From assembly GCF_003952385.1 (NCBI RefSeq), contig NZ_CP034444.1:6709001-6773000 (forward strand): a stretch of DNA of 64,000 nucleotides. Reading direction: 5' to 3'. The DNA is from Mesorhizobium sp. M1D.F.Ca.ET.043.01.1.1 (GTDB lineage: Bacteria > Pseudomonadota > Alphaproteobacteria > Rhizobiales > Rhizobiaceae). The notes under the pieces are model-generated. The model was not told the DNA's origin. It saw nothing but the letters and a program-made list of their open reading frames with translations, and searched no databases. Of the stretch, positions 53,273 to 63,569 are shown one piece after another; the stretch's first letter is position 1, and each line of letters opens with the position of its first letter. The translations under genes and the position numbers were made by a program.

Positions 53273-53386
53273 TCATGAATGATATCGCATGGTCCTTGCG
53301 AACAATGCAATCTTATCGATGTCGGCGCGTTGGCCCACATTGTCCTCAACACATCGGCGTTGGGCTGATGCTCGAGGAGAAGAGAC

Positions 53387-53914
53387 ATGAATGCGTTGAG
53401 ACATGCGACCTTCGCGGCAGGACTGGCGCTGGCGCCGGTCGATGCCGGCGGAGCCGAACCGGCCGGCTGGCAGGCGCTCGCCGACGAGCGCGCCGTCATC
53501 CGCATTGCCGATGCCATCGACCGCGCCGTCGACGCGCAGGACTGGAAGCTGGCGCGCAGCTATTTCGCCGACCGCGTAACCGCGGACTTCAGCAGTCTAT
53601 CCGGGCAGCCTGCGGCCACCATCGCCTCCGACGACCTGATCGGCGCATGGGCGGACAATCTCAAGGGCAGCAAGACCAGCCTGCATCTGCGCACCAACCA
53701 TCAGGTCGTCATCGAGGCCGATGCGGCGACCGTTCGTTCCAACGGCTATGCCTGGAACCGGATGGAGGGCAATGGCGAACCGCTGTGGGAAGTGTGGGGC
53801 ACTTATGAGCACCATCTTGTCCGCTCCAGCGCCGGCTGGAAGGTCGACGGCTTCACCTTCCGCATGACGCATGAACGCGGCAATCCCTGGGTCAAGTCGA
53901 CCCCCGGCCAGTAA
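53387..53914 (+). CDS. SnoaL-like/NTF2-fold secreted protein
   Basis: The 175-residue product has a possible short signal peptide (about 1-23, ATFAAGLALAPVDAGGAEP), then an NTF2-like domain: IRIADAIDRAVDAQDWKLAR, SYFADRVTADFSSLSG, HLRTNHQVVIEADAATVRSN and GTYEHHLVRSSAGWKVDGFT. Such proteins bind or isomerise small hydrophobic molecules. It is 22 bases before the aldo/keto reductase. Confidence 0.8.
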   Translation: MNALRHATFAAGLALAPVDAGGAEPAGWQALADERAVIRIADAIDRAVDAQDWKLARSYFADRVTADFSSLSGQPAATIASDDLIGAWADNLKGSKTSLHLRTNHQVVIEADAATVRSNGYAWNRMEGNGEPLWEVWGTYEHHLVRSSAGWKVDGFTFRMTHERGNPWVKSTPGQ

Positions 53915-53936
53915 GCGGGCAAAATCGGAGAACATC

Positions 53937-55046
53937 ATGAGCATGACCTATTACACGCTCGGCAACAGCGGCCTGCGCGTCAGCCGGCTGGCGCTGGGCA
54001 CGATGACCTTCGGCACCGAATGGGGCTGGGGCGCCGACCGGGAAACCGCCCGCGCTATGTTCGATGCCTATGTCGAGGCAGGCGGCAATTTCTTCGACAC
54101 CGCCGATCTCTATACGGGCGGCACGGCCGAGACCTGGCTCGGCGAATTCGTCGCCGAGCGCGGCTTGCGCGACAAGGCGGTGATCGCCACCAAATTCACG
54201 ATGAACATGGATCCCGGCAATCCGAATGCCGGCGGCAATGGCCGCAAGAACATCATGCGCGCGGTCGACGCTTCGCTGAAGCGGCTCGGGACCGACTATA
54301 TCGACCTTTATCTCATGCACGTGTGGGACAGGCTGACGCCGGCCGAGGAGGTGCTGCGTACGCTGGACGACCTCGTTCGCGCGGGCAAGATACGCCATAT
54401 CGGCCTTTCCGACGTGCCGGCCTGGTATGCCGGCCGGGCGCAGGCGGTCGCCGAGCTGCGCGGCTATGAGCCGATCTCGGCCCTGCAGCTCGAATATTCG
54501 CTGACCGAGCGGACGATCGAGCATGAATTCGTGCCTTTCGCCACACGTCACGGCGCCGGCATCATGGTCTGGAGCCCGCTGGCCAGCGGGCTCCTCAGCG
54601 GCAAGTACCGGCCGACGCAGACCGGGAATGCCGGACGGCTCGACGGTTTCCGCAACACCACGCATCCGGGCTTCCAGAAATTCAGCGACCGCAACTGGGC
54701 GATCGTGGCGGAGCTAGAAAGGGTGGCGGCCGAACTCGGCCGCAGCATGGCGCAGGTGGCGCTCAACTGGACGGCGACGCAGCCCGGTATCGCCACCGTC
54801 ATCCTCGGCGCGACGAAGCTTGCCCAGTTGCAGGACAATCTCGCGGCGCTCGACTTTTCGATTGCCCCGGAGCTCCGCAAGCGGCTCGATTCGGCGAGCA
54901 GCATGCCGGCGCCGTTCCCGCATTCCTATTTCGGGCCGGAGATCCAGGGGAGGGTGACCGGAGGCGCCGCGACCGGCGACAAACCGTCCGGCTACTCCCT
55001 GCCGGTCCTGATCGAAGGCGAGGCGGTCAGCGTCCGCAGCAATTGA
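53937..55046 (+). CDS. Aldo/keto reductase
   Basis: The 369-residue product starts at ATG 53937 with CGGAG upstream. Catalytic residues are in place: Asp and Tyr in NFFDTADLYTGG, Lys in VIATKFT and His in LYLMHVWDR. The NADP-binding C-terminal part (TVILGATKLAQLQDNLAALD) is present. It reduces aldehydes or ketones with NADPH. With the SnoaL-like protein and the LysR regulator it may form a detoxification unit. Confidence 0.93.
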   Translation: MSMTYYTLGNSGLRVSRLALGTMTFGTEWGWGADRETARAMFDAYVEAGGNFFDTADLYTGGTAETWLGEFVAERGLRDKAVIATKFTMNMDPGNPNAGGNGRKNIMRAVDASLKRLGTDYIDLYLMHVWDRLTPAEEVLRTLDDLVRAGKIRHIGLSDVPAWYAGRAQAVAELRGYEPISALQLEYSLTERTIEHEFVPFATRHGAGIMVWSPLASGLLSGKYRPTQTGNAGRLDGFRNTTHPGFQKFSDRNWAIVAELERVAAELGRSMAQVALNWTATQPGIATVILGATKLAQLQDNLAALDFSIAPELRKRLDSASSMPAPFPHSYFGPEIQGRVTGGAATGDKPSGYSLPVLIEGEAVSVRSN

Positions 55047-55070
55047 TCGAAAAGGCCCGGGATTTTGCGC

Positions 55071-55100
55071 AAGGGCGCGGCGTGACATCGCCGCGCCCTT
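55071..55100 (+). terminator. Terminator-like hairpin after aldo/keto reductase
   Basis: AAGGGCGCGGCG (55071-55082) pairs perfectly over 12 bp with CGCCGCGCCCTT (55089-55100), loop TGACAT. No T-tract follows, but the stability and position (25 bases after the stop) suggest termination. Confidence 0.6.
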
Positions 55101-55196
55101 CGTGTATCGGGTCGAACCATCGTGCCAGCGCCGCCAGGCGAAGCGGGGCAGCTTTCGCCTCCAGATTTGCCCGCGCCGAGATTTTCGAGGAACCAG

Positions 55197-55919
55197 ATGA
55201 CGGTGAAGCCCCTCTATCGACGTGTCTTGCTGAAAGCTTCGGGTGAAGCGCTGATGGGCGAACAGCATTTCGGCATCGATGTGTCGGTCGTCGATCGCAT
55301 CGCCGCCGACATCGCCGAGGCGCGCGCGCTCGGCATCGAGGTCGGCGTGGTCATCGGCGGCGGCAACATCTTCCGCGGCGTGGCCGTCGCCTCCAAGGGC
55401 GGCGACCGCGTCACCGGTGACCACATGGGAATGCTCGCCACCGTTATCAACTCGCTGGCACTGCGCACCTCGCTGAACAAGATCGGCGTCGATGCCGTCG
55501 TGCTTTCAGCCATAGCCATGCCGGAGCTCTGCGAGAGTTTTTCCCAGCGCCAGGCGACCGCCTATATGAACCAGGGCAAGGTGGTGATCTTCGCCGGCGG
55601 CACCGGCAATCCGTTCTTCACCACCGATTCGGCTGCGGCGCTTCGCGCCGCCGAGATCGGCGCCGACGCGCTGTTCAAGGGCACCCAGGTCGACGGCGTC
55701 TATTCGGCCGACCCGAAGAAGGATCCGAACGCGGTGCGATTCGACCGCATAAGTCATGCCGAAGTCATCAAACGCGGGCTTACGATCATGGATACGGCCG
55801 CGATTGCACTTGCGCGCGAAAACAACATTCCGATAATCGTCTATTCGATCCACGAAAAGGGTGGTTTCGGCGAAATTCTGAGGGGTGGCGGCCGTTGTAC
55901 GATCGTCGCGGACAATTGA
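55197..55919 (+). CDS. pyrH: Uridylate kinase (UMP kinase)
   Basis: The 240-residue product starts at ATG 55197 with CGAGG upstream. It has RRVLLKASGEALMGEQHFGI, VVIGGGNIFRGVA, VTGDHMGMLATVINSLAL, VIFAGGTGNPFFTTDSAAAL and VDGVYSADPKKDPNAVRFD. It makes UDP from UMP, is hexameric in bacteria and is controlled by GTP and UTP. It leads the pyrH-frr-uppS-cdsA-rseP-bamA cluster. Confidence 0.97.
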   Translation: MTVKPLYRRVLLKASGEALMGEQHFGIDVSVVDRIAADIAEARALGIEVGVVIGGGNIFRGVAVASKGGDRVTGDHMGMLATVINSLALRTSLNKIGVDAVVLSAIAMPELCESFSQRQATAYMNQGKVVIFAGGTGNPFFTTDSAAALRAAEIGADALFKGTQVDGVYSADPKKDPNAVRFDRISHAEVIKRGLTIMDTAAIALARENNIPIIVYSIHEKGGFGEILRGGGRCTIVADN

Positions 55920-56008
55920 CTGGGGCCGCGGTCGGCTAAATGATTGCCGGTTCCGGACGGGACTAGAAGACAAGCAGTGAACCCGGCGAACGGGTCGAGG
56001 AGATGATC

Positions 56009-56563
56009 ATGAGTGGCGAGTATGACGATCTCAAGCGGCGCATGGACGGGGCTGTCGCGGCCTTCAAGCACGATCTCGCTTCGCTGCGCACCGGCCGCGC
56101 GTCCAGCAACCTGCTCGACGCGGTCCAGGTCCAGGCCTATGGCACGACGATGCCGATCAACCAGGTGGCCAATGTGACGGTGCCGGAGCCGCGCATGATT
56201 TCGGTCTCGGTCTGGGACAAGTCGATGGTCAGCGCCGTCGACCGGGCCATCCGCGAGGCCAATCTCGGTTTCAATCCGATCGTCGACGGCACCAATCTGA
56301 GGATTCCTTTGCCCGAGCTCAACGAGCAGCGCCGCAAGGAACTGGTCAAGATCTCGCATGGCTATGCCGAGAACGCCCGCGTCGCGGTGCGTCATGTGCG
56401 TCGTGATGGCATGGATTTCCTCAAAAAGTCGGAAAAGGACGGTACGATCAGCGAGGACGATCATCGCAAGCGGTCCGACCAGGTTCAGAAGCTGACCGAC
56501 GAGATGATCAGCACCATCGATCACCTGCTTTCCGATAAGGAAGCTGAAATCATGCAGGTTTAG
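56009..56563 (+). CDS. frr: Ribosome recycling factor
   Basis: The 184-residue product begins [16 protein letters not shown] at ATG 56009; the ATG at 56003 directly abuts the GAGGAG ribosome site and is unlikely. [40 protein letters not shown] and [20 protein letters not shown] are typical of RRF. It splits post-termination ribosomes with EF-G. Confidence 0.97.
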   Translation: MSGEYDDLKRRMDGAVAAFKHDLASLRTGRASSNLLDAVQVQAYGTTMPINQVANVTVPEPRMISVSVWDKSMVSAVDRAIREANLGFNPIVDGTNLRIPLPELNEQRRKELVKISHGYAENARVAVRHVRRDGMDFLKKSEKDGTISEDDHRKRSDQVQKLTDEMISTIDHLLSDKEAEIMQV

Positions 56564-56595
56564 GGTCGGCTTCTCACCGGCTCGAAAGCGAGACC

Positions 56596-57315
56596 ATGGC
56601 AACGCCCGCGCATGTCGCGATCATCATGGATGGAAATGGACGCTGGGCCAAGGCTCGCGGCCTGCCGCGGCTTGCCGGCCATCGCGCCGGCGTCGAGGCC
56701 CTGCGCAAGACGGTGCGCGCCGCACCCCAGCTCGGCATCTCCTACCTGACGGTCTACGCCTTCTCCTCGGAAAACTGGTCGCGGCCGAAATCCGAAGTCA
56801 GTGACCTGATGGGTCTCTTGAAGCTCTTCATCCGTCGCGATCTCGCCGAGCTGCACCAGAACGGCGTGCGGGTGCGGGTGATCGGCGACAGGGAAGGGTT
56901 GCAGCCGGACATCAGCGGGCTGCTGCAGGAGGCCGAATCGCTGACCGCGGCGAACGAGGCGCTGACGCTGGTCATCGCCTTCAACTATGGCGGCCGCGAC
57001 GAGATCGTGCGCACCGCGCGCAAGCTTGCCGCCGCCGTGGCGCGCGGCGAGATGACAAGCGACGCGATCACGATGGAGAGCTTTGCCGATTCGCTCGACA
57101 CCATAGGCATTCCCGATCCCGATCTGGTGATCCGCACGAGCGGCGAACTGCGGCTGTCGAATTTCCTCTTGTGGCAGGCTGCCTACAGCGAGCTCGTCTT
57201 CCTGCCCTGCTACTGGCCGGACTTCAGCCGGGAGCATCTCGCCGACGCGCTGCGCGATTTTGCCGGCCGGGAACGCCGCTTCGGCGGGCTCGCCGCCCGC
57301 GACGTGGCCTTGTAG
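56596..57315 (+). CDS. uppS: Isoprenyl transferase (undecaprenyl diphosphate synthase)
   Basis: The 239-residue product has [20 protein letters not shown] with the catalytic Asp at 12, [34 protein letters not shown] and [20 protein letters not shown]. It extends farnesyl diphosphate with cis-isoprene units to give the peptidoglycan lipid carrier. Cytoplasmic, membrane-associated. Confidence 0.97.
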   Translation: MATPAHVAIIMDGNGRWAKARGLPRLAGHRAGVEALRKTVRAAPQLGISYLTVYAFSSENWSRPKSEVSDLMGLLKLFIRRDLAELHQNGVRVRVIGDREGLQPDISGLLQEAESLTAANEALTLVIAFNYGGRDEIVRTARKLAAAVARGEMTSDAITMESFADSLDTIGIPDPDLVIRTSGELRLSNFLLWQAAYSELVFLPCYWPDFSREHLADALRDFAGRERRFGGLAARDVAL

Positions 57316-57324
57316 CCGGCGTCC

Positions 57325-58140
57325 ATGAGCAATCTCCAGCAGCGCGTCATCTCGGCCATCGTGATGGCGGCGGTCACGCTTGGGCTCACCTGGCTCGGCG
57401 GGCTGCCGTTCCGGCTGTTTGGCGCGGCGATCGCGGCGCTGATCTTCTACGAATGGACGCGGATGTCGCGTCATGGCGACGGCGCGACCCTTGGCTTCCT
57501 ACCGGAAGCGCTGGTTCTGGTCTTCATCGGCGCGCTGATCGCCGGCCTGCCGGCGCTGTGGCTCCTGCTTCTGGTCGCAGCTCTCGCTGCAATCACCGCC
57601 GTCGCCGCTCGGCTGAAGGGCGCGGCACAATGGGAGGCATCGGGGTTGGTCTACGCGGCTTTGTCCGGCCTTTCGCTCGCCTATCTGCGCGACGACGGCC
57701 ATTCCGGCCTGATCGCGATTCTTTTCCTGTTCGCCGTGGTCTGGGCGACCGACATAGCGGCTTATTTCGTCGGCCGCTCGGTCGGCGGGCCGAAGCTCGC
57801 GCCGTCGATCTCGCCCGGCAAGACGCAGAGTGGCGCGCTTGGCGGCGCTGTCGGCGGCGTTGCTGCCGGATTGCTGCTGGCAATCGCGTCCGGAGCCGGC
57901 AATCTCGTGACGCTTGGCCTTGTCGCCCTGGCACTCTCGATCGTGTCGCAGATCGGCGACCTGTTTGAATCCTGGGTCAAGCGTCGGCACGGCTGCAAGG
58001 ATTCGAGCAATCTGATTCCTGGGCATGGCGGTGTCATGGATAGGGTCGACGGGCTTGTCGCGGCGGCTTTCACCCTGTACGTCATCGGTTGGATTGCGGC
58101 GGGCGCCGATCATCCGGCAATGGGGCTGTTTCCGAACTGA
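57325..58140 (+). CDS. cdsA: Phosphatidate cytidylyltransferase
   Basis: The 271-residue membrane protein has seven to eight hydrophobic segments and the CdsA signature near the end: SQIGDLFESWVKRRHGCKDS, NLIPGHGGVMDRVDGLVAA. DIAAYFVGRSVGGPKLAPSI is the usual first motif. It makes CDP-diacylglycerol from phosphatidic acid and CTP. It starts nine bases after uppS. Confidence 0.95.
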   Translation: MSNLQQRVISAIVMAAVTLGLTWLGGLPFRLFGAAIAALIFYEWTRMSRHGDGATLGFLPEALVLVFIGALIAGLPALWLLLLVAALAAITAVAARLKGAAQWEASGLVYAALSGLSLAYLRDDGHSGLIAILFLFAVVWATDIAAYFVGRSVGGPKLAPSISPGKTQSGALGGAVGGVAAGLLLAIASGAGNLVTLGLVALALSIVSQIGDLFESWVKRRHGCKDSSNLIPGHGGVMDRVDGLVAAAFTLYVIGWIAAGADHPAMGLFPN

Positions 58141-58244
58141 ATGGGCGTCGCCGGTGGGCGAAAAACGACGCGTGCCACGGATTCGCCCGGATTGATGCCA
58201 CAGTCGCGGCGGACGGTCGCGCTGGGCGAATTTGAGGGCATGAC

Positions 58245-59387
58245 TTGAACGAGATTCTTCACGCGCTCTTCAGCACGCAAGGTTTTGTCCTCGGCACCCT
58301 GGTGCCGTTCCTGTTCGTGCTTACCGTCGTGGTGTTCGTCCATGAGATGGGCCATTACCTCATCGGTCGCTGGTGCGGCATCGGGGTGAAGGCTTTTGCA
58401 GTCGGCTTCGGTCCGGAACTCTTTGGTTTCAACGACCGCCACGGCACCCGCTGGAAGCTTTGCGCCATCCCGCTCGGCGGCTACGTCAAATTCGTCGGCG
58501 ACATGAACGCGTCATCGAGCCAGCCGAGCGCCGAAGACCTCGAATCATTGACCGAGGCCGAGCGCGAGGTCGCCTTCCACACCCAGCCAATCTGGAAACG
58601 CGCGGCGACCGTGGTTGCCGGACCGCTGTTCAATTTCCTGCTGACGATCGCCGTGTTCGCAGTGCTGTTTTCGCTCTACGGCCGTCCGGTCATGGAGCCG
58701 ATGGTGGCCGAGGTCACCGCCGGCAGCCCGGCGGCGCGGGCAGGCATCCAGCCCGGCGACCGATTCGTCAAAGTCGACGGCAGCAAGGTGGAGACCTTCG
58801 CCGACGTTCAGCGCCTGGTCTCGGGCCGCGCCGGCGACGCCATCACTTTCACCATGTTGCGCGACGGCAAGGAAATCACCGTCACGGCGACGCCGGAGCC
58901 GATCGAGCAGCAGGATGCGCTGGGCAACAAGGTCAAGGTGGCGATCATCGGTGTCGCCAACAATGCCGAACTCGGGCAGCCGCGACTGGTCTCCTATACG
59001 CCCGCGGGCGCGCTGGCGGCGGCTGTCGAGGAAACCGGGCATGTCATCGAGCGCACCGGCCAGTTCCTGAAGCGCTTTGTTGTTGGGCGCGAAGACAAAT
59101 GCGCGCTGGGCGGACCGATCAAGATCGCAAAAATGTCGGGTCAGGCGGCCAAACTCGGCTTCGAGTGGCTGGTGCAGCTTGTTGCATTCCTGTCAGTCGG
59201 GATAGGAATTCTCAATCTGCTGCCGATTCCCCCTCTCGACGGAGGTCACCTCTTGTTCTACGGCGTGGAGGCCGTCATAAGGCGGCCCGTGTCGGAGCGA
59301 ATGATGGAGATGGCCTACCGGGCCGGGCTCTTTCTGGTGCTCGGATTCATGGGCTTCGTTTTTTGGAATGATCTGTTTGGGTGCTGA
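58245..59387 (+). CDS. rseP: Site-2 protease RseP/MmpA-type (M50)
   Basis: The 380-residue product has the zinc motif HEMGH (33-37) inside the first membrane helix, one PDZ domain (about 130-205; SPAARAGIQPGDRFVKVDGS) and the second metal-site motif NLLPIPPLDGGHLLFYGVEA near the C-terminus. It cleaves membrane-anchored regulators inside the membrane; in E. coli the anti-sigma factor RseA. It lies in the usual place before bamA. Compared with E. coli RseP only one PDZ is evident, as in Caulobacter MmpA. Confidence 0.95.
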   Translation: MNEILHALFSTQGFVLGTLVPFLFVLTVVVFVHEMGHYLIGRWCGIGVKAFAVGFGPELFGFNDRHGTRWKLCAIPLGGYVKFVGDMNASSSQPSAEDLESLTEAEREVAFHTQPIWKRAATVVAGPLFNFLLTIAVFAVLFSLYGRPVMEPMVAEVTAGSPAARAGIQPGDRFVKVDGSKVETFADVQRLVSGRAGDAITFTMLRDGKEITVTATPEPIEQQDALGNKVKVAIIGVANNAELGQPRLVSYTPAGALAAAVEETGHVIERTGQFLKRFVVGREDKCALGGPIKIAKMSGQAAKLGFEWLVQLVAFLSVGIGILNLLPIPPLDGGHLLFYGVEAVIRRPVSERMMEMAYRAGLFLVLGFMGFVFWNDLFGC

Positions 59388-59605
59388 AATCATGAAGAAA
59401 TTTGGCTTCGGCCCCGGCCACATTGAGACGCCGTTTACCATGCGTGGGGATATGCGTGACACGAAAGCCACGCAACAGGGTTAAGTAAATACAAATTAAC
59501 CGGGAGCCTTGCGTGTAGGGGAAATCCGGTTAATACGGTAAGGGAAAATACCGCACGTCCGGTTTTCTCGCCGTGGGGACTACGAGAAAAAGGTACAAAA
59601 GCCCG

Positions 59606-61975
59606 ATGAAGGCAGCATCCAAGTTTCTGAGCGCCGCGTCCGCGGCGGCTTTGTCCGCCGCCCTGGTTTTGCCAGGCGCGCTCGCAGTGCAGTTCGTTGC
59701 CACATCGGTAGCAGAAGCAGCAGTGGTCAGCAGGGTCGAGGTCAGCGGCAACCAGCGTGTCGATGCCGAAACCATCCGCAATTACATTTCGATCAAGCCG
59801 GGCAAGGCGTTCTCAAGCGCCGACATCGACAGCGCCGTGAAGGCCCTGTTCGGCACCGGGCTGTTCTCGGACGTCCAGATCAACCAGGTCGGCTCGACCC
59901 TGGTCGTCAAGGTTTCCGAATACAAAGTCGTCAACCAGGTCCTGTTCCAGGGCAACAAGAAGCTCAAGGACAACGCGCTCCAGGCTGCCGTCCAGCTGAA
60001 GCCGCGCGCGACCTTCTCGCAGCAGGCGCTCGACGCCGACGTCGAGGCGGTCAAGGCTGCCTATCGGCGCATCGGTCGCGACGACGCCGCCGTGACCACC
60101 CAGATCATGGATCTCGGCGACAACCGCGTGAACGTTGTCTTCAACATCAACGAAGGCGGCCGTACCCAGATTGCCGCCATCAATTTCGTCGGCAACAGCG
60201 CGTATTCCAGCCGCCGGTTGTCGGACGTAATCAACACCAAGCGTTCGTCCTGGCTTTCGTTCGTGTTGCGCGACGACGTGTATGACGAGGACAAGCTGCG
60301 CGCCGACCAGGAGTTGCTGCGCCGTTTCTATTACAATCACGGCTATGCCGACTTCCAGGTCGTTTCCGCCGTCGGCGAGCTCGACGACACCACCAACAAA
60401 TACACGGTGACGATCACCATTCAGGAAGGCGAGCGCTACACCTTTGGCGACATCAGCGTCGAGAGCACCATCCCCGAGGTCGACTCCAAGTCGCTGGAAT
60501 CGGTGGTCGAGACCCACAAGGGCGATGTCTACAACGCCAAGGATGTCGAAGATTCGATTGTCGCTCTGACGGAGAAGGTCGCCGGTTCGGGCTATGCCTT
60601 TGCCCAGGTGACGCCGCGCGGCGACCGCAATTTCGAGAATCACACGATCTCGGTCGTCTACACCATCGACCAGGGCACCAAGGCCTATATCGAGCGCATC
60701 GAAATCCGCGGCAACGACCGCACGCGCGACTATGTCATCCGTCGCGAATTCGACGTCAGCGAAGGCGACGCCTTCAACCAGGTTCTCATCCAGCGTGCGA
60801 AGAAGCGGTTGGAAGCGCTGGATTACTTTGAGAAAGTCGACATCTCGACTGTTCCTGGGTCGGCTCCCGACCAGGTCGTTCTGGTGGTCGACGTGGTCGA
60901 GAAGTCGACCGGCGAGTTCTCGGTTGGCGCCGGCTATTCGACCGGCGGCGACACGCCGGGTCCATCCGTCGAAGGTTCGATCACCGAGCGCAACTTCCTG
61001 GGCCGCGGCCAGTACATCAAGTTGTCGGCCGGCGGCGGCAAACATTCGCGCGACTACGCGCTCTCCTTCACGGAGCCGTATTTCCTCGGCCGGCGTATCG
61101 CCGCGGGCTTCGACATCTACAAGTCGACCCGTGAGTACAATCACTACGACACCGACGTCACCGGCGCGACCATTCGCTTCGGTCTGCCCATCACCGACAG
61201 CATCTCGACGCAGCTGGCGTACAATATCTCGCAGGAGAAGTATTCGCTGGCTGATGGCTGCTTGACTAACGGGGTTTACGACCCGGCCAAGTGCACCATC
61301 TCCCCGGCGATACGGGACGGCGTTGCCGAAAGCCCTTGGGTCAAGTCTTCGGTCAGCCTCGGCCTGGTCTACAACACCATCGACGACATGAAGAACCCGC
61401 ATGAGGGTCTCTACATCACCGGCACGACCGAAGTTGCTGGTCTCGGCGGTGACGCCAAGTGGGTGAAGCTGACCGGGCGCGCAAGCGTGTACCAGACCTT
61501 GTCCGAGCAGCTCGACCTGGTCGGCCTGGTGTCGGGTGGCGCTGGCTATATCGCGGGCTACGGCAATGGCGATCTGCGCATCTTCGACCACTTCCAGAGC
61601 AACGACCGCATGATCCGCGGCTTCGCCTATGGCGGCATTGGTCCGATTGCCAGCGACAACAGCGGCGACCATCTCGGCGGCACGACCTATTTCAATGCAT
61701 CTGCGGAAGCCCAGTTCCCGCTGCCGGTCATTCCGGAAAGCTTCGGCTTGCGCGGCGCGGTGTTCGCCGACGCGGCAACGCTCTACGGCAACAAGCTTGA
61801 TCCGAGCCTGGTAAAGGCTGGATCGGCGGACCTGCATTTGCGCGCTTCGGTCGGCGTCGGCCTGATGTGGGCTTCGCCGTTCGGCCCGATCCGCATCGAC
61901 TATGCGATCCCGGTCGAGAAGCAGCCGGGCGACGACGTGCAGGAATTCAACTTCGGCATAGCGACCCGTTTCTAA
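59606..61975 (+). CDS. bamA: Outer membrane protein assembly factor BamA
   Basis: The 789-residue product starts at ATG 59606; an upstream extension to 59573 is not supported. A signal peptide (about 1-42) is followed by POTRA domains (about 43-380; VEVSGNQRVDAETIRNYISI, VNQVLFQGNKKLKDNALQAA, RIEIRGNDRTRDYVIRREF) and a C-terminal beta-barrel ending in Phe (FGIATRF). The RGF motif appears as MIRGFAYGG. It inserts beta-barrel proteins into the outer membrane. Confidence 0.97.
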   Translation: MKAASKFLSAASAAALSAALVLPGALAVQFVATSVAEAAVVSRVEVSGNQRVDAETIRNYISIKPGKAFSSADIDSAVKALFGTGLFSDVQINQVGSTLVVKVSEYKVVNQVLFQGNKKLKDNALQAAVQLKPRATFSQQALDADVEAVKAAYRRIGRDDAAVTTQIMDLGDNRVNVVFNINEGGRTQIAAINFVGNSAYSSRRLSDVINTKRSSWLSFVLRDDVYDEDKLRADQELLRRFYYNHGYADFQVVSAVGELDDTTNKYTVTITIQEGERYTFGDISVESTIPEVDSKSLESVVETHKGDVYNAKDVEDSIVALTEKVAGSGYAFAQVTPRGDRNFENHTISVVYTIDQGTKAYIERIEIRGNDRTRDYVIRREFDVSEGDAFNQVLIQRAKKRLEALDYFEKVDISTVPGSAPDQVVLVVDVVEKSTGEFSVGAGYSTGGDTPGPSVEGSITERNFLGRGQYIKLSAGGGKHSRDYALSFTEPYFLGRRIAAGFDIYKSTREYNHYDTDVTGATIRFGLPITDSISTQLAYNISQEKYSLADGCLTNGVYDPAKCTISPAIRDGVAESPWVKSSVSLGLVYNTIDDMKNPHEGLYITGTTEVAGLGGDAKWVKLTGRASVYQTLSEQLDLVGLVSGGAGYIAGYGNGDLRIFDHFQSNDRMIRGFAYGGIGPIASDNSGDHLGGTTYFNASAEAQFPLPVIPESFGLRGAVFADAATLYGNKLDPSLVKAGSADLHLRASVGVGLMWASPFGPIRIDYAIPVEKQPGDDVQEFNFGIATRF

Positions 61976-61991
61976 TCCGCGGGTTACAAAG

Positions 61992-62015
61992 CTTCCGGGC
62001 CTGACGGCCCGGAAG
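61992..62015 (+). terminator. Hairpin between bamA and lpxD
   Basis: CTTCCGGGCC (61992-62001) pairs perfectly with GGCCCGGAAG (62006-62015), loop TGAC. Without a T-tract it may attenuate rather than end transcription. Confidence 0.5.
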
Positions 62016-62050
62016 AGGCTGATCCGACCGAGCTGGATACTATTTGTGGA

Positions 62051-63106
62051 ATGACCGATCCGGTGTTCTTCGCGCCTTCACGCCGGTATACGGCTGGCGA
62101 GGTCGCGAATCTGACCGGCGCCAATCTCCTCGATACCTCGCAGGCCGAGATCGCCATCGAAGCGCTGGCGCCCGCCAATGAGGGCGGTGATGGGGCGCTG
62201 GTCTTTGTCGACGGCAAGCGCAATTTCGCTTTGATGCAATCGCTCAAGGCGGCTGCCGTGCTGTGCCCTGCCGACTTTGCCAACAGAGCGCCGCAGGGAA
62301 TCGCCGTGCTGGTGCATCCGCGCCCGCAGCAGGCCTTCGCCATGGTCGGACGGCTGCTCTTTCCGCAGGCTGCCACTCCGGGGCCGATGACCGGCGAAAC
62401 CGGTATTTCGCCGCAGGCGCATATCGATCCGTCCGCGCATGTCGAAAGCGGAGCGATCGTGGAGGCAGGCGCCGTGATCGGTCCCGGTGCAGCCATAGGC
62501 GCCGGCACGGTCATTGCGCCGCATGCCGTCATTGGCCGCTCCTGCAAGATAGGCCGCGACGGTTACGTCGGGCCGGGCGCCAGCATCCAATATGCGCTGA
62601 TCGGCAATCGCGTCATCATTCATGGCGGCGCAAGGATCGGCCAGGACGGGTTCGGCTTCGTGGGCGGTGCCAAGGGACCCGAACGCGTGCCGCAGATCGG
62701 TCGCGTCATCATCCAGGACGACGTGGAGATCGGCTCCAACTCGACCGTCGATCGCGGCGCGATGTCGGACACCGTCATCGGACAAGGCACCAAGATCGAC
62801 AATCTGGTGCAGATCGCCCACAATGTTCGCATCGGCCGCAATTGCATTATAGCCGGGCTTTCGGGTATTTCCGGTTCCGTCGTCGTGGGCGACAACGTCA
62901 CCATGGGTGGCGGTGTCGGCCTTGCCGACCATTTGACCATCGGTCCGGGAGCCAAGCTTGCTGCGAGAAGTGGATTCATGAGCAACGTGCCGGCAGGCGA
63001 GGTCTGGGGAGGCTATCCGGCGCAGCCGATGGCGGAAGCCATGCGCGAGATCGCGATGCTGCGGAGGCTGGCCAGGACGCGCAAGCAGGGCGACGGAAAT
63101 GGCTGA
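62051..63106 (+). CDS. lpxD: UDP-3-O-acylglucosamine N-acyltransferase
   Basis: The 351-residue product has an N-terminal uridine-binding domain (about 1-105) and a left-handed beta-helix of hexapeptide repeats (about 110-320; [60 protein letters not shown]). The catalytic His lies in IAHNV. It adds the second acyl chain in lipid A synthesis. It overlaps fabZ by eight bases. Confidence 0.97.
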   Translation: MTDPVFFAPSRRYTAGEVANLTGANLLDTSQAEIAIEALAPANEGGDGALVFVDGKRNFALMQSLKAAAVLCPADFANRAPQGIAVLVHPRPQQAFAMVGRLLFPQAATPGPMTGETGISPQAHIDPSAHVESGAIVEAGAVIGPGAAIGAGTVIAPHAVIGRSCKIGRDGYVGPGASIQYALIGNRVIIHGGARIGQDGFGFVGGAKGPERVPQIGRVIIQDDVEIGSNSTVDRGAMSDTVIGQGTKIDNLVQIAHNVRIGRNCIIAGLSGISGSVVVGDNVTMGGGVGLADHLTIGPGAKLAARSGFMSNVPAGEVWGGYPAQPMAEAMREIAMLRRLARTRKQGDGNG

Positions 63107-63560
63107 CATGGTGGCGACGACACTCGAGGCGGTCGACATAATGGGGCTCATGAAGCTCCTGCCGCACCGTTATCCGTTCCTGCTGATCGACCGCATCGTC
63201 GACATCGACGGCAACGACTCCGCCGTGGGCATCAAGAATGTGACGATCAACGAACCGCACTTCCACGGCCATTTCCCGGAGCAGCCGGTGATGCCGGGCG
63301 TGCTCATCATCGAGGCCATGGCGCAGACGGCCGGCGCGATCTGCATCCGCAGCCTCAACACGGAAAAGCCGTCGCTGGTCTATTTCCTGACCATCGACAA
63401 CGCGAAATTCCGCAAACCGGTCGTTCCAGGCGACCAGCTGAAGATCCACGTCAAGAAAATAAAGATGCGCGGCAACCTGCTCAAATTCGCCTGCGAGGCC
63501 ATGGTGGATGGCGCGAAGGCGGCGGAAGCCGAAATCTCGGCTATGATGGTTACCGGCTGA
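63099..63560 (+). CDS. fabZ: 3-hydroxyacyl-ACP dehydratase FabZ
   Basis: The 153-residue product has [20 protein letters not shown] and [20 protein letters not shown] with the catalytic His and Glu. It dehydrates 3-hydroxyacyl-ACP in fatty acid elongation. Its place between lpxD and lpxA couples fatty acid and lipid A supply, since they compete for 3-hydroxyacyl-ACP. Confidence 0.97.
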   Translation: MADMVATTLEAVDIMGLMKLLPHRYPFLLIDRIVDIDGNDSAVGIKNVTINEPHFHGHFPEQPVMPGVLIIEAMAQTAGAICIRSLNTEKPSLVYFLTIDNAKFRKPVVPGDQLKIHVKKIKMRGNLLKFACEAMVDGAKAAEAEISAMMVTG

Positions 63561-63569
63561 CGGTTCGAA

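Noticed and set aside
59470..59540. CtrA binding site before bamA
   Set aside because: TTAA boxes are present, but their spacing is 11 bases instead of the seven expected for TTAA-N7-TTAAC.
59813..61837. 674-codon minus-strand open frame
   Set aside because: It lies opposite bamA, which is certain from POTRA and barrel motifs.
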